A DNA stretch of 55,441 nucleotides from DATJBF01 sp035515475 (GTDB lineage: Bacteria > Verrucomicrobiota > Verrucomicrobiia > Palsa-1439), in the NCBI GenBank assembly GCA_035515475.1, contig DATJBF010000051.1, forward strand, positions 1-55,441. The letters are read 5' to 3'. The position numbers and the translations under genes are program-made. Shown in pieces: positions 7,742-15,352 of the stretch. The notes below the pieces were generated by a model, which saw only the letters and a program-made list of their open reading frames with translations, searched no databases and was not told the origin of the DNA. Each line of letters starts with the position of its first letter. The stretch's first letter is position 1.

Positions 7742-8821
7742 ATGCACGGGGATCAGAGACGGCCGGTTCGAAAGAAAGTGGGTGCGCCATCGGCGGCGGG
7801 CCACGAGCCGGCGTTTCGTGAGGTAATTGGCCTGATTCAATCGGCTCGCGCGCGGGCGCTGCAAACCGTCAACACCGAGTTGATTGATCTCTACTGGCGA
7901 GTCGGCGAGTACATCAGCCGCAAGGTCGAAACGGCGGTTTGGGGCAAAGCCGTGGTTCAGCAACTGGCCGATTATCTGGAGCGCACCGAGCCAGAACTCC
8001 GGGGATTTTCCGCTCCCAACTTGTGGCGGATGAAGCAGTTTTACGATACCTACCGCACCCAACCAAAACTCTCAGCACTGCTGAGAGAATTGCCTTGGAC
8101 GCACAACTTGCTCGTTTTGGGTAAGTGCAAGCGTCCCGAAGAACGCGAATTCTATCTGCGCCTGACCGCGCGCGAGAAGTGGTCCAGCCGCGAACTCGAA
8201 CGTCAACTGGCCGGCGCGTTGTTTGAGCGGACGGTCCTCGCGCCGCCAAAAGTGTCACCACTGGTGAGACAAGTACACCCCGCAGCCGAAACTGTCTTCA
8301 AGGACACCTACCTTTTGGATTTCCTCAACCTGCCGGACGTCCATTCCGAAGCCGATCTGCAGCGCGCGTTGGTGGCCAATCTGAAAAAGTTCCTCTTGGA
8401 ACTGGGGCGGGATTTCTGTTTCGTGGGCGAACAATATCAATTGCCGGTGGGCGGGCAGGACTTCTACCTGGACCTGCTCTTGTATCATCGCGGACTGCAA
8501 TGCCTCGTAGATTTCGAACTCAAGATCGACGATTTCAAACCAGAATACCTCGGCAAACTGGAGTTTTATCTGGAAGCTCTCGACCGAGACGTGAAGAAGC
8601 CGCATGAACGTCCCTCCATCGGTGTGCTCTTGTGCGCTTCCAAAGACAACGAAGTCGTCGAGTACGCGCTGAGCCGGTCGGTCTCCCCGGCGCTCATTGC
8701 CGAATATCAGACTCACCTGCCGGCGAAGAAACTTCTCCAACAGAAGTTGCATGAGTTTTATGAACTGGCGCAGTCGAACTCCGCCAAGAAGCCCGATAGG
8801 ACGGAGAAAGGGCAGCGATGA
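7742..8821 (+). CDS. DUF1016 / YhcG-type PDDEXK nuclease domain protein inside the nuo operon
   Basis: 359 residues from the ATG at 7742; the frame is open upstream but overlaps nuoL. The N-terminal helical DUF1016_N domain is recognisable (LIDLYWRVGEYISRKVE, WGKAVVQQLADYLE, FSAPNLWRMKQFYDTY). The C-terminal PDDEXK nuclease domain shows FVGEQYQLPVGGQDFYLDLL, then VDFELKIDDFKPEYLGKLEF, giving a D...ExK active-site arrangement, and RPSIGVLLCASKDNEVVEYAL. The family is associated with DNA metabolism, restriction loci and mobile DNA; its cellular role is not settled. It has no known role in respiration, so its place between nuoL and nuoM is odd. The stop overlaps a 16-codon mini-ORF as ATGA (8818-8821). 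Confidence 0.9.
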   Translation: MHGDQRRPVRKKVGAPSAAGHEPAFREVIGLIQSARARALQTVNTELIDLYWRVGEYISRKVETAVWGKAVVQQLADYLERTEPELRGFSAPNLWRMKQFYDTYRTQPKLSALLRELPWTHNLLVLGKCKRPEEREFYLRLTAREKWSSRELERQLAGALFERTVLAPPKVSPLVRQVHPAAETVFKDTYLLDFLNLPDVHSEADLQRALVANLKKFLLELGRDFCFVGEQYQLPVGGQDFYLDLLLYHRGLQCLVDFELKIDDFKPEYLGKLEFYLEALDRDVKKPHERPSIGVLLCASKDNEVVEYALSRSVSPALIAEYQTHLPAKKLLQQKLHEFYELAQSNSAKKPDRTEKGQR

Positions 8822-8868
8822 AAGGTTTCCGAGTGACGGTGAACATTTACAGCGTGGTGGTGAAATGA
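8818..8868 (+). pseudogene. 16-codon mini-ORF: second copy of the nuoL 3' end
   Basis: Encodes MKGFRVTVNIYSVVVK. Its last 12 codons including the stop (8833-8868) match the nuoL end (VTVIIYYVVVR) at 31 of 36 bases. The ATG overlaps the DUF1016 stop and the TGA overlaps the next ATG (AATGA at 8864-8868), so ribosomes could pass from gene to gene through it. I read it as a leftover nuoL tail produced when the accessory gene entered the operon. Whether the peptide has a function is unknown. Confidence 0.7.
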
Positions 8869-9344
8869 GAACGAACATCGACAAATCCCCGGATATCCGC
8901 CTCGCTGGCCTGAGCATTTGGATTCATGGCTGGCAGTTTCCAGAGGCCGCGGACTACTGGGATGGAAATTGGCTCCGTGTAACTGCGCGATGCGAGGGAA
9001 GCGGCGCCTGCGTTGAGGCGAGCGGCGCGTTTATCCAACTTCCGGAGCTGAAGTCTTTCGCGAGTGAGCTTGCCCGACTAAACGAAGAACTGAAAGGCGA
9101 GGCGACTCTCAAGTGCATAGAGCCAACAATATCCATACATGTCGAGGCTAACACACTTGGGCACGTCACGGTTACCGTAGATCTCACGCCGGATCATCTG
9201 ATGCAAAAGCACAGTTGTATCTTTGAAATAGACCAGAGTTATCTCAGCGATTCGCTTGAGGGATGTCGGAGGGTCCTTAAGGAGTTTCCGATGCGAGAGA
9301 ATCCCAGCGAGAACACCAAGAGGGGTGTGCGCAAGAAGGAATGA
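8865..9344 (+). CDS. WapI-like immunity-family protein (tentative), inside the nuo operon
   Basis: 159 residues from the ATG at 8865, which overlaps the mini-ORF stop. No signal peptide or membrane segment; probably a cytosolic mixed alpha/beta protein. The order of features resembles what I recall of WapI-type contact-dependent-toxin immunity proteins: a short strand ending WQFP, an acidic stretch with YWDGNWLRV, a middle helix with LxxL repeats (LPELKSFASELARLNEEL), an EPTISIHVEA segment, and a C-terminal helix ending RRVLKEFPMR. This is memory of family pattern, not a search result. No toxin gene is adjacent. The stop overlaps the nuoM start as ATGA (9341-9344). The DNA is less GC-rich than its nuo neighbours. 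Confidence 0.5.
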   Translation: MRTNIDKSPDIRLAGLSIWIHGWQFPEAADYWDGNWLRVTARCEGSGACVEASGAFIQLPELKSFASELARLNEELKGEATLKCIEPTISIHVEANTLGHVTVTVDLTPDHLMQKHSCIFEIDQSYLSDSLEGCRRVLKEFPMRENPSENTKRGVRKKE

Positions 9345-10960
9345 TGGATTGGCTCCTCACCATCGCAGTTCTGCTGCCGATCGCGGCGGCATTTCTGGCG
9401 TTTCTGTTTCCGGCGCGGAAGCCGGGGGCGATTCGCGCGCTGGCGATTTTTGCCACGGGCGTGTCGTTGCTGATGATTCTGACGTTGTTCGCCCACTTTA
9501 ATCGGAGCGCAGCCGGCTATCAGTTTGTGTACGGGATCGAGTGGCTGCCGACGCTGGGCATATCGCTCAAGTTCGGCGTGGACGGCATTTCGATGACGTT
9601 ATTGTTGCTGGTCGGGTTCGTGTCGTTTGCGGGGACGTTGATCAGCCACGAGATTCACGACCGGCAGAAGGAGTACTACATTCTGTTCCTCGCGTTGACG
9701 ACCGGCATCAGCGGAACGTTCGCCACGATGGATCTGTTTTTCTTTTACTTCTTCTACGAACTGGCGGTGATCCCGATGTATCTACTGATCGGCATGTGGG
9801 GATCGTTGCCGCCGGGCAAGCACGGACGCACCAAAGAATACGCGACGATGAAGTTGACGTTGTATCTGACGGCGGGCGCGGTGCTGGCGTTGCTCGGATT
9901 GCTGATGATCTACTACGCGACCGGCACGATGGACATCGAGAAGCTGCAACGGAACGTCTGGGTGGCCTCAAGCACGCAGATGCGGGCCTTCCCGTGTTTG
10001 TTGTTCGGGTTCGGGTTCCTCGCGTCGATGTGGCCGTTCCACACGTGGTCGCCACTCGGGTACGCGGCGGCGCCGACGGCGGCGTCGATGATGCACGCGG
10101 GCGTGCTGAAGAAGCTCGGTGCGTACGGCATCATCCGGCTGGCATTGCCGCTGTTGCCGGAGGGCGCCCGGCACTGGGCCGACCTGATTGCGATTCTGGC
10201 GTGCTTCAACATCTTGTACGCGGGCTGGTCGGCCCTGAAGCAACGCGACTGGAAATTCGTGATCGGCTATTCGTCGGTCAGCCACATGGGCTACGTGCTG
10301 CTGGGGATCGCGACGTTGAACGTGATCGGCGTGAGTGGCGCGGTGTTGTTGATGTTCGCCCACGGCGTGATGGCCGCGCTGACGTTCGCGTTGATCGGCT
10401 GGTTCTATCATCAGACCCACAACCGGTTCGTGCCCGAGTTGAGCGGGCTGGCGCGGAAGATCCCGTTCATCGGCACGTGCATGGTGATGGCGGTGATGGC
10501 GTCGAGCGGGCTGCCCGGGTTTGCGAATTTTGTGAGCGAAGTGATGGTGTTTATCGGCGCATGGAAGCAGGGGTCGACCGTGTTCCGGATCGCGACGATC
10601 TGCGCGGTCTGGGGCATCGTGGTGACGGCGACGTATTTGCTGTGGGCGGTGCGGACGAGCTTCTTCGGGCCGTTCGATGAAAAGTGGTCGATGCTGAAGG
10701 ATGCGGTCAGGCTCAAGCACAAGTTTCCGTACGCGCTGTTGCTGGCGGTGTTGTTGGTCGTGGGGTTCTGGCCGCGGTTGCTGACGGATATTATTCAGAG
10801 GAGCGTGGAGACCAACATTGTCGCGGCGGTGGGCCATCCCGGCATGGCGGGGAATCGCGGCAAGGATGTCGCTCCCGCGTTCGATGGCGAGCCGCGCGTG
10901 GCAAGTGCGACCACAGCCGTGGCCGGTCGCCGGGTGCCGTTCTTCGGGGGCGGACGATGA
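9341..10960 (+). CDS. nuoM: NADH-quinone oxidoreductase subunit M
   Basis: Antiporter-like proton-pumping subunit. 539 residues, about 14 hydrophobic helices. The helix-5 glutamate is in FYELAVIPMYLLIG and the lysine region in HAGVLKKLGAYGIIR. The usual HTWLPDAH motif between helices 7 and 8 reads HTWSPLGYAAAPTAASMM, lacking the common aspartate and histidine. The C-terminus carries an extra hydrophilic tail of about 50 residues after FWPRLLTDIIQRS. The start ATG overlaps the stop of the preceding accessory gene; an alternative start is the next codon (MMDWLL). The stop overlaps nuoN (ATGA 10957-10960). Confidence 0.95.
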   Translation: MMDWLLTIAVLLPIAAAFLAFLFPARKPGAIRALAIFATGVSLLMILTLFAHFNRSAAGYQFVYGIEWLPTLGISLKFGVDGISMTLLLLVGFVSFAGTLISHEIHDRQKEYYILFLALTTGISGTFATMDLFFFYFFYELAVIPMYLLIGMWGSLPPGKHGRTKEYATMKLTLYLTAGAVLALLGLLMIYYATGTMDIEKLQRNVWVASSTQMRAFPCLLFGFGFLASMWPFHTWSPLGYAAAPTAASMMHAGVLKKLGAYGIIRLALPLLPEGARHWADLIAILACFNILYAGWSALKQRDWKFVIGYSSVSHMGYVLLGIATLNVIGVSGAVLLMFAHGVMAALTFALIGWFYHQTHNRFVPELSGLARKIPFIGTCMVMAVMASSGLPGFANFVSEVMVFIGAWKQGSTVFRIATICAVWGIVVTATYLLWAVRTSFFGPFDEKWSMLKDAVRLKHKFPYALLLAVLLVVGFWPRLLTDIIQRSVETNIVAAVGHPGMAGNRGKDVAPAFDGEPRVASATTAVAGRRVPFFGGGR

Positions 10961-12438
10961 GCCTGTACGGGATTCATCTGGAGTGTTTGCTGGTTTCGTG
11001 GGGCATCATCATTCTGCTCGTGGACGCGTTCAAACCGATCCGGAACGCGCGGATGATCGGATACATGACGGCGGGGTTTGTGGCGGTGGCGTTCTTGTAC
11101 AGCTTCGCGGTGCAGCCCATCGGCGGCACGTTTTTCCATGGAATGGTTCGGCTCGACGCTTTCGCGTTGTTCTTCCAGCGGCTCTTCTTGCTGGCGCTGA
11201 CAATGGTGCTGGTGATGGCTGCGGAGTTCGCGGAGCGGATCGAGTCCGGCGTGGCGGAGTTTTACGCGCTGCTGTTGTTTTGCGCGGCGGGCATGCTGAT
11301 CCTCGCGTCGGTGAACGATTTCATCCTGTTGTTCGTCGCGCTGGAGTTGGTGACGATCACGTTTTACGTGTTGGCGAGCTATCTGCGGCGAGAGGTGCCG
11401 TCGTTGGAAGCGGGCACGAAATATCTCATCCTCGGCGCGCTGTCGAGCGGGTTCACCCTGTACGGGATTGCCTTCGTGTTCGGGACGATGGGAACGACGA
11501 ACTTCGATACGCTCAGCTCTCGGCTTTCGGCTTTCAGCCCCGACCTCGGAGTCGGGGCGGGCTCTCATCCGACGGCGGCGTTCACCCTTGGGGTGCTGTT
11601 GATTTTGACGGGGCTGGGGTTCAAGGTCGCGAGCGTGCCGTTCCAGATTTGGGTGCCGGACGTGTATCAGGGCGCGCCGACGCCGGTGACGGCGTTTCTG
11701 GCGGTGGGCAGCAAGGCGGCGGGTTTCGCGCTGTTGTTGCGGGTGCTGTTCGCCGGCCTGTTGCCGGTGCGGGAGACGTGGATGATGCTCGTTCTCGTCT
11801 TGGCGGCGGCCACATTGTTGTACGGCAATCTGGGCGCGATTCCGCAGCGCAACATCAAGCGGCTGCTGGGGTACTCGTCCATCGGTCACGCGGGCTACAT
11901 GTTGATGGGGATTGCGACGATGAACGCTCTCGGCGTGGGGGCGGTGCTGTTTTATCTTGGCCAATACGCGTTCACGGTCCTGTGTGCGTTCCTGGCCATC
12001 GTCGCGATTACGAACGCGACCGGCAGCGACGAGATTCCGAGCTTTTCGGGGGTGGGCAGACGGTCGCCGATTCTCGGCCTGGCGCTGTTTTTGGCGATGA
12101 TGTCGCTGGCGGGCGTGCCGCCGCTGAGCGGGTTCTTCGGAAAATTTCAATTGTTCGCGGCGGTCATCGACCGGGCGCGGACGGATTGGCATTACTACGT
12201 ATTGGCGGGCATCGGGGCGGCGGCGGTGGTGATTTCGTTGTTCTTCTATCTCGGCGTGGGCCGCGCAATTTATTTGCAGGAGCCCGAGGATCCGGGTCGG
12301 GCGGGGCCGATTGCGGTGAGCAAGCCGTTGCGCGCGGCGCTGTACGTGTGCATGGCGGCGATGGTCGGGCTGGGAATCTTCCAGCGGCCGCTGGTCGACG
12401 CGGCGATTAAGGCTGCAAACGTGTTCTCTTTCCGCTAG
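10957..12438 (+). CDS. nuoN: NADH-quinone oxidoreductase subunit N
   Basis: Third antiporter-like subunit, next to NuoK in the membrane arm. 493 residues with about 14 helices from the ATG overlapping the nuoM stop (MSLYGIHLECLLVSWG). Conserved features: LFVALELVTITFYVLASY (helix-5 glutamate), KVASVPFQIWVPDVYQGAPT (helix 7-8 signature), RNIKRLLGYSSIGHAGYM and MSLAGVPPLSGFFGKFQLF. It is the last nuo gene, which fits the usual operon order. A VOC-family gene starts 10 nt later, so the transcript may continue. Confidence 0.96.
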   Translation: MSLYGIHLECLLVSWGIIILLVDAFKPIRNARMIGYMTAGFVAVAFLYSFAVQPIGGTFFHGMVRLDAFALFFQRLFLLALTMVLVMAAEFAERIESGVAEFYALLLFCAAGMLILASVNDFILLFVALELVTITFYVLASYLRREVPSLEAGTKYLILGALSSGFTLYGIAFVFGTMGTTNFDTLSSRLSAFSPDLGVGAGSHPTAAFTLGVLLILTGLGFKVASVPFQIWVPDVYQGAPTPVTAFLAVGSKAAGFALLLRVLFAGLLPVRETWMMLVLVLAAATLLYGNLGAIPQRNIKRLLGYSSIGHAGYMLMGIATMNALGVGAVLFYLGQYAFTVLCAFLAIVAITNATGSDEIPSFSGVGRRSPILGLALFLAMMSLAGVPPLSGFFGKFQLFAAVIDRARTDWHYYVLAGIGAAAVVISLFFYLGVGRAIYLQEPEDPGRAGPIAVSKPLRAALYVCMAAMVGLGIFQRPLVDAAIKAANVFSFR

Positions 12439-12448
12439 ATTCAACACC

Positions 12449-12832
12449 ATGCATCCCAAGGTTAATCGCATCAATGTTGTCTTCCTGTACACGCAGGATT
12501 TGCCCAAGTTGCGGCATTTCTACGAGCAGGCGTTCGACCTGGGCAAACCCGTCATCGACGCGAAATGGTGGGTCGAGTACGAAGTCGGCGACGGCTCGCA
12601 CCTCGCGCTGCATCAAACAGACGCACTCCGCTTTGAAGGCGCCGACCGCAAGAGTAACACGGTCAAGTTCAGCGTCGATGTCACCGACATCGGACACTAT
12701 GTCGAGAAATTGACCGGCCTCGGGGCGACGTTTCTCTACGGGCCGCGCCAAGAGTACGGTTTTTCCCTTGCCGAGTTCGAAGACCCGGAAGGCTACCGCG
12801 TGCGCCTGTATGAAAAGGTGAAGAAAACATGA
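12449..12832 (+). CDS. VOC-family (glyoxalase/dioxygenase-fold) protein
   Basis: 127 residues forming one vicinal-oxygen-chelate unit of paired beta-alpha-beta-beta-beta modules: VVFLYTQDLPKLRHFYEQAF, then YEVGDGSHLALH, then VTDIGHYVEKLTGLGATFL and FSLAEFEDPEGYRVRLYEK. The final EDPEGYRV(R)LYE is the typical metal-ligand strand with a terminal glutamate. The substrate cannot be told. It starts 10 nt after nuoN and ends just before fumC, so it may share transcripts with either. Unannotated VOC singletons are common. Confidence 0.85.
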   Translation: MHPKVNRINVVFLYTQDLPKLRHFYEQAFDLGKPVIDAKWWVEYEVGDGSHLALHQTDALRFEGADRKSNTVKFSVDVTDIGHYVEKLTGLGATFLYGPRQEYGFSLAEFEDPEGYRVRLYEKVKKT

Positions 12833-12853
12833 ACGTTGAAAGTCGAGGTGTTT

Positions 12854-14263
12854 ATGGCAACACGCATCGAAAAAGATTCGCTGGGTCCGCTGGAAGTTCC
12901 CGCGGACGCCTACTACGGCGTGCAGACGCAGCGCGCCGTGACCAATTTCCCAATCAGCGGCTGGCCGCTGCCGCCGCGGCTCATCCACGCCATGGGCCAG
13001 ATCAAACGCGCGGCGGCGAAAACAAACCTGGAACTTGGCTTGATCGACAAGAAAGTCGCTGACGCCATCGTCAAGGCCGCAACCGAAGTGGTCGAGGGCA
13101 AGCTCGACGCGCAGTTTCCGGTGGACATTTTCCAGACTGGCTCCGGCACGTCGACCAACATGAACGCCAACGAGGTGATTGCCAGTCGCGCCAACGAGAT
13201 TCTCGGCGGCAAACGCGGCAACAAATCGCCGGTTCATCCCAACGACCACGTCAATCTGTGCCAGTCCAGCAACGACGTGTTCCCGACGGCGATCCACATC
13301 AGCGTCATCGGCGCGGTTCGCGAGGAACTGTTGCCCGCATTGGACCACCTGCACAAGATGCTGGCCAAGAAGGCCGATGAGTTCGACGACGTGATCAAGA
13401 TCGGGCGGACGCATTTGCAGGATGCCACGCCCATTCGGTTGGGGCAGGAGTTTTCCGGTTACGCCACGCAGGTCAAATACGCTGAGGGCCGAGCCGAGCT
13501 GGCCATCGAGACGCTCGATGCGTTGCCGCTCGGCGGCACAGCCGTCGGCACCGGCCTAAACGCGCATCCCGAGTTCGCCCAGCGAACAATCGACAAACTC
13601 TCCCGAGAATTGGGTGTTCCGCTACACGAAGAGAAAAACCATTTTGAGGCCGCCGCGGCGCGGGACGCGTGCGTCGAGGCCAGCGGTCAATTGAAGACCG
13701 TCGCGGTCAGCCTGGCAAAGATTGCCAACGACATCCGGTTGCTCGGCAGCGGACCGCGTTGTGGGATTGGCGAGTTAAAGATTCCCGCGGTCCAACCGGG
13801 CAGCTCGATCATGCCGGGCAAAGTCAATCCGGTCATCGCCGAAAGCCTGATTCAGGTTTGTTTGTGGGTGATCGGTGCGGATTTGACGGTCACGCTGGGC
13901 GGCTTGCAGAGTTTCTTTGAGTTGAACGTCGGGATGCCATTGATCGGCGCGCAGATGCTGGAGAGCGTTCACCTGCTGGCCGCTGCGGCCCGCAACTTTG
14001 CCGACAAATGCGTTGCCGGCATCGACGCCGACCGGGAGCGATGCGGGTCGCTGGTGGAGAAGAGCCTGGCGATGTGCACGCCGTTGGCACCCGTCATCGG
14101 CTACGACAAAGCCGCCGAAATCGCCAAGAAAGCCTACAAGGACGGCAAGACCGTGCGCGAAGTCGCCCGCGAAATCTCCGGCCTCAGCGAAAAGCAACTC
14201 GACGAAATCTTCAACCTCCACGCCCTGACCGAGCCGGGAATTCGCGGGAAGGGCGGGGAGTAG
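12854..14263 (+). CDS. fumC: Fumarate hydratase class II
   Basis: TCA-cycle enzyme interconverting fumarate and L-malate; cytosolic homotetramer without Fe-S cluster. 469 residues from the ATG giving MATRIEKDSLGPLEVPADAYYG; the frame is open 18 nt further upstream (MKVEVFM). Signatures: QTGSGTSTNMNANEVIA, HPNDHVNLCQSSNDVFPTA, the GRTHLQDATPIRLGQEFSGY block, GGTAVGTGLN, and the catalytic loop GSSIMPGKVNPV. The MPGKVNP form and the overall match to FumC argue against aspartase, though the superfamily is close. It lies directly downstream of complex I and a VOC gene. Confidence 0.93.
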   Translation: MATRIEKDSLGPLEVPADAYYGVQTQRAVTNFPISGWPLPPRLIHAMGQIKRAAAKTNLELGLIDKKVADAIVKAATEVVEGKLDAQFPVDIFQTGSGTSTNMNANEVIASRANEILGGKRGNKSPVHPNDHVNLCQSSNDVFPTAIHISVIGAVREELLPALDHLHKMLAKKADEFDDVIKIGRTHLQDATPIRLGQEFSGYATQVKYAEGRAELAIETLDALPLGGTAVGTGLNAHPEFAQRTIDKLSRELGVPLHEEKNHFEAAAARDACVEASGQLKTVAVSLAKIANDIRLLGSGPRCGIGELKIPAVQPGSSIMPGKVNPVIAESLIQVCLWVIGADLTVTLGGLQSFFELNVGMPLIGAQMLESVHLLAAAARNFADKCVAGIDADRERCGSLVEKSLAMCTPLAPVIGYDKAAEIAKKAYKDGKTVREVAREISGLSEKQLDEIFNLHALTEPGIRGKGGE

Positions 14264-14297
14264 AGCTGATCGATCAATCACAGAAGGCTATCGAAGC

Positions 14298-14432
14298 ATG
14301 TTCAAGAAACTGGAGATCAATGAAGAGCGCGATCTGGGACACTTGGTCGTGCATGATCCGGAATCGATCGAGAGCCGAGTCTGCGAGACGCCGCCATCGT
14401 ATGCGGCAAACCGGCGCATAACCGGTGGGTGA
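14298..14432 (+). pseudogene. Short ORF of 44 codons, possible gene remnant
   Basis: Encodes a peptide starting MFKKLEINEERDLGHLVVHD and ending ANRRITGG. The opening looks like the N-terminus of a larger globular protein followed by an abrupt end, but I cannot name the family. It lies between fumC and the MNT gene and has no obvious ribosome binding site. It may equally be a chance ORF. Confidence 0.25.
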
Positions 14433-14478
14433 TTCCCGCTTGTGATTCCGCGACACTCTTTGTAGTTTGGCTTCGATC

Positions 14479-14799
14479 ATGGTGACGCGTCGTCAGATTC
14501 GGGCGTATGCGGCTGAGATCGGGCGGCAGTTTCGTCCGCGACGGATCATCTTGTTCGGTTCCTACGCTTACGGCAAACCCACACGCGACTCCGACGTGGA
14601 TTTGCTGGTCATCATGCCGCACAAAGGCCATGGCGCCGACAAAGCCACGGAGATTCGCTTGAGAGTTCGCGCTCCATTCCCGATGGATCTGCTGGTGCGC
14701 ACCCCGCAAAAAATTCGTCAGCGCTTGGCGTGGGGCGACTGTTTCATTCAAGAGGTTCTGGAGAAAGGCAAAATTCTCTATGAAGCCCGTCGTTCTTGA
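14479..14799 (+). CDS. MNT-type minimal nucleotidyltransferase (HEPN/MNT pair, antitoxin-like)
   Basis: 106 residues from the ATG MVTRRQIRAYAAEIG (a TTG twelve bases earlier is an alternative). The polymerase-beta-type nucleotidyltransferase motif is complete: GSYAYGKPTRDSDVDLLV fits GS-x10-DxD. In characterised HEPN/MNT toxin-antitoxin pairs the MNT protein neutralises the HEPN partner by adding AMP. The gene overlaps the downstream HEPN-like gene by 20 nt, which strongly supports a functional pair. Function here is inferred from that arrangement. Confidence 0.85.
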   Translation: MVTRRQIRAYAAEIGRQFRPRRIILFGSYAYGKPTRDSDVDLLVIMPHKGHGADKATEIRLRVRAPFPMDLLVRTPQKIRQRLAWGDCFIQEVLEKGKILYEARRS

Positions 14800-15238
14800 A
14801 TGGATTGAAAAGGCGGAAGGGGATTTTCGTTCGGCAAGACGCGAGCTGCGCGTTCGCGACCATCCCAACTACGATCTGATTTGTTTCCTCAGCCAGCAGT
14901 GCGCCGAAAAGTATCTCAAGGGATTGTTGACGGAAGCGGGGATTGAATTCTCCAAGATTTACGATCTTGAAGAGTTGCTTGATTCGCTCTTGCCAGTCGC
15001 GCCTCATTTGGAAAGGTTTCGCGCCAGCTTGGCCTCGCTGACCGACCACGCTGTCGATTTTCGGTATCCCGGCGAGTCAGCCACAAGGGAAGTGGCTCGG
15101 ACTGCATTCGCCAATTGTCAATCTGTGAGGAGAGCAATCAGAAAGATTCTCGGCGTGGATGAACCGCCGTCCGCACAACTCCGTTTGCGTGTGTCGGAGA
15201 AACGAGCCCGGTACAGAACAAAAGCCCGCAAGAGGTAG
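14780..15238 (+). CDS. HEPN-domain protein partner of the MNT gene
   Basis: 152 residues, all-helical. HEPN features: EWIEKAEGDFRSARRELRV, YDLICFLSQQCAEKYLKGLL, and the C-terminal HAVDFRYPGE stretch before the last helix. The RX4-6H RNase motif of toxin HEPNs is not evident, so it may be a non-catalytic or variant HEPN. A basic tail (VSEKRARYRTKARKR) follows the domain, reminiscent of nucleic-acid binding. It overlaps the MNT gene by 20 nt; together they form a two-gene unit of toxin-antitoxin type. Toxicity is not shown by sequence. Confidence 0.8.
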   Translation: MKPVVLEWIEKAEGDFRSARRELRVRDHPNYDLICFLSQQCAEKYLKGLLTEAGIEFSKIYDLEELLDSLLPVAPHLERFRASLASLTDHAVDFRYPGESATREVARTAFANCQSVRRAIRKILGVDEPPSAQLRLRVSEKRARYRTKARKR

Positions 15239-15297
15239 CCACGGATTCATATGAATGATTCGCGTGAATTCGCGTCCATTCGCGGTAACCTGCCGGT
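15237..15297. repeat. Degenerate intergenic palindrome after the HEPN gene
   Basis: Reads AGCCACGGATTCATATGAAT, then GATTCGCGTGAATTCGCG and TCCATTCGCGGTAAC. It resembles the CCACAGATG/CATCCGTGG class with internal direct repeats of TTCGCG. The gap of 114 nt to the convergent ABC gene holds nothing else that I recognise. Confidence 0.45.
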
Positions 15298-15352
15298 GTG
15301 ACCGCCGAACCTCCAATCGGAGAACTTGATCAAGCTGATTGGGACGGTGGCT

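Noticed and set aside
10795..12507. Minus-strand ORF of 570 codons opposite nuoN
   Set aside because: Composition dominated by Arg, His and Gln; no motif; antisense shadow of nuoN.
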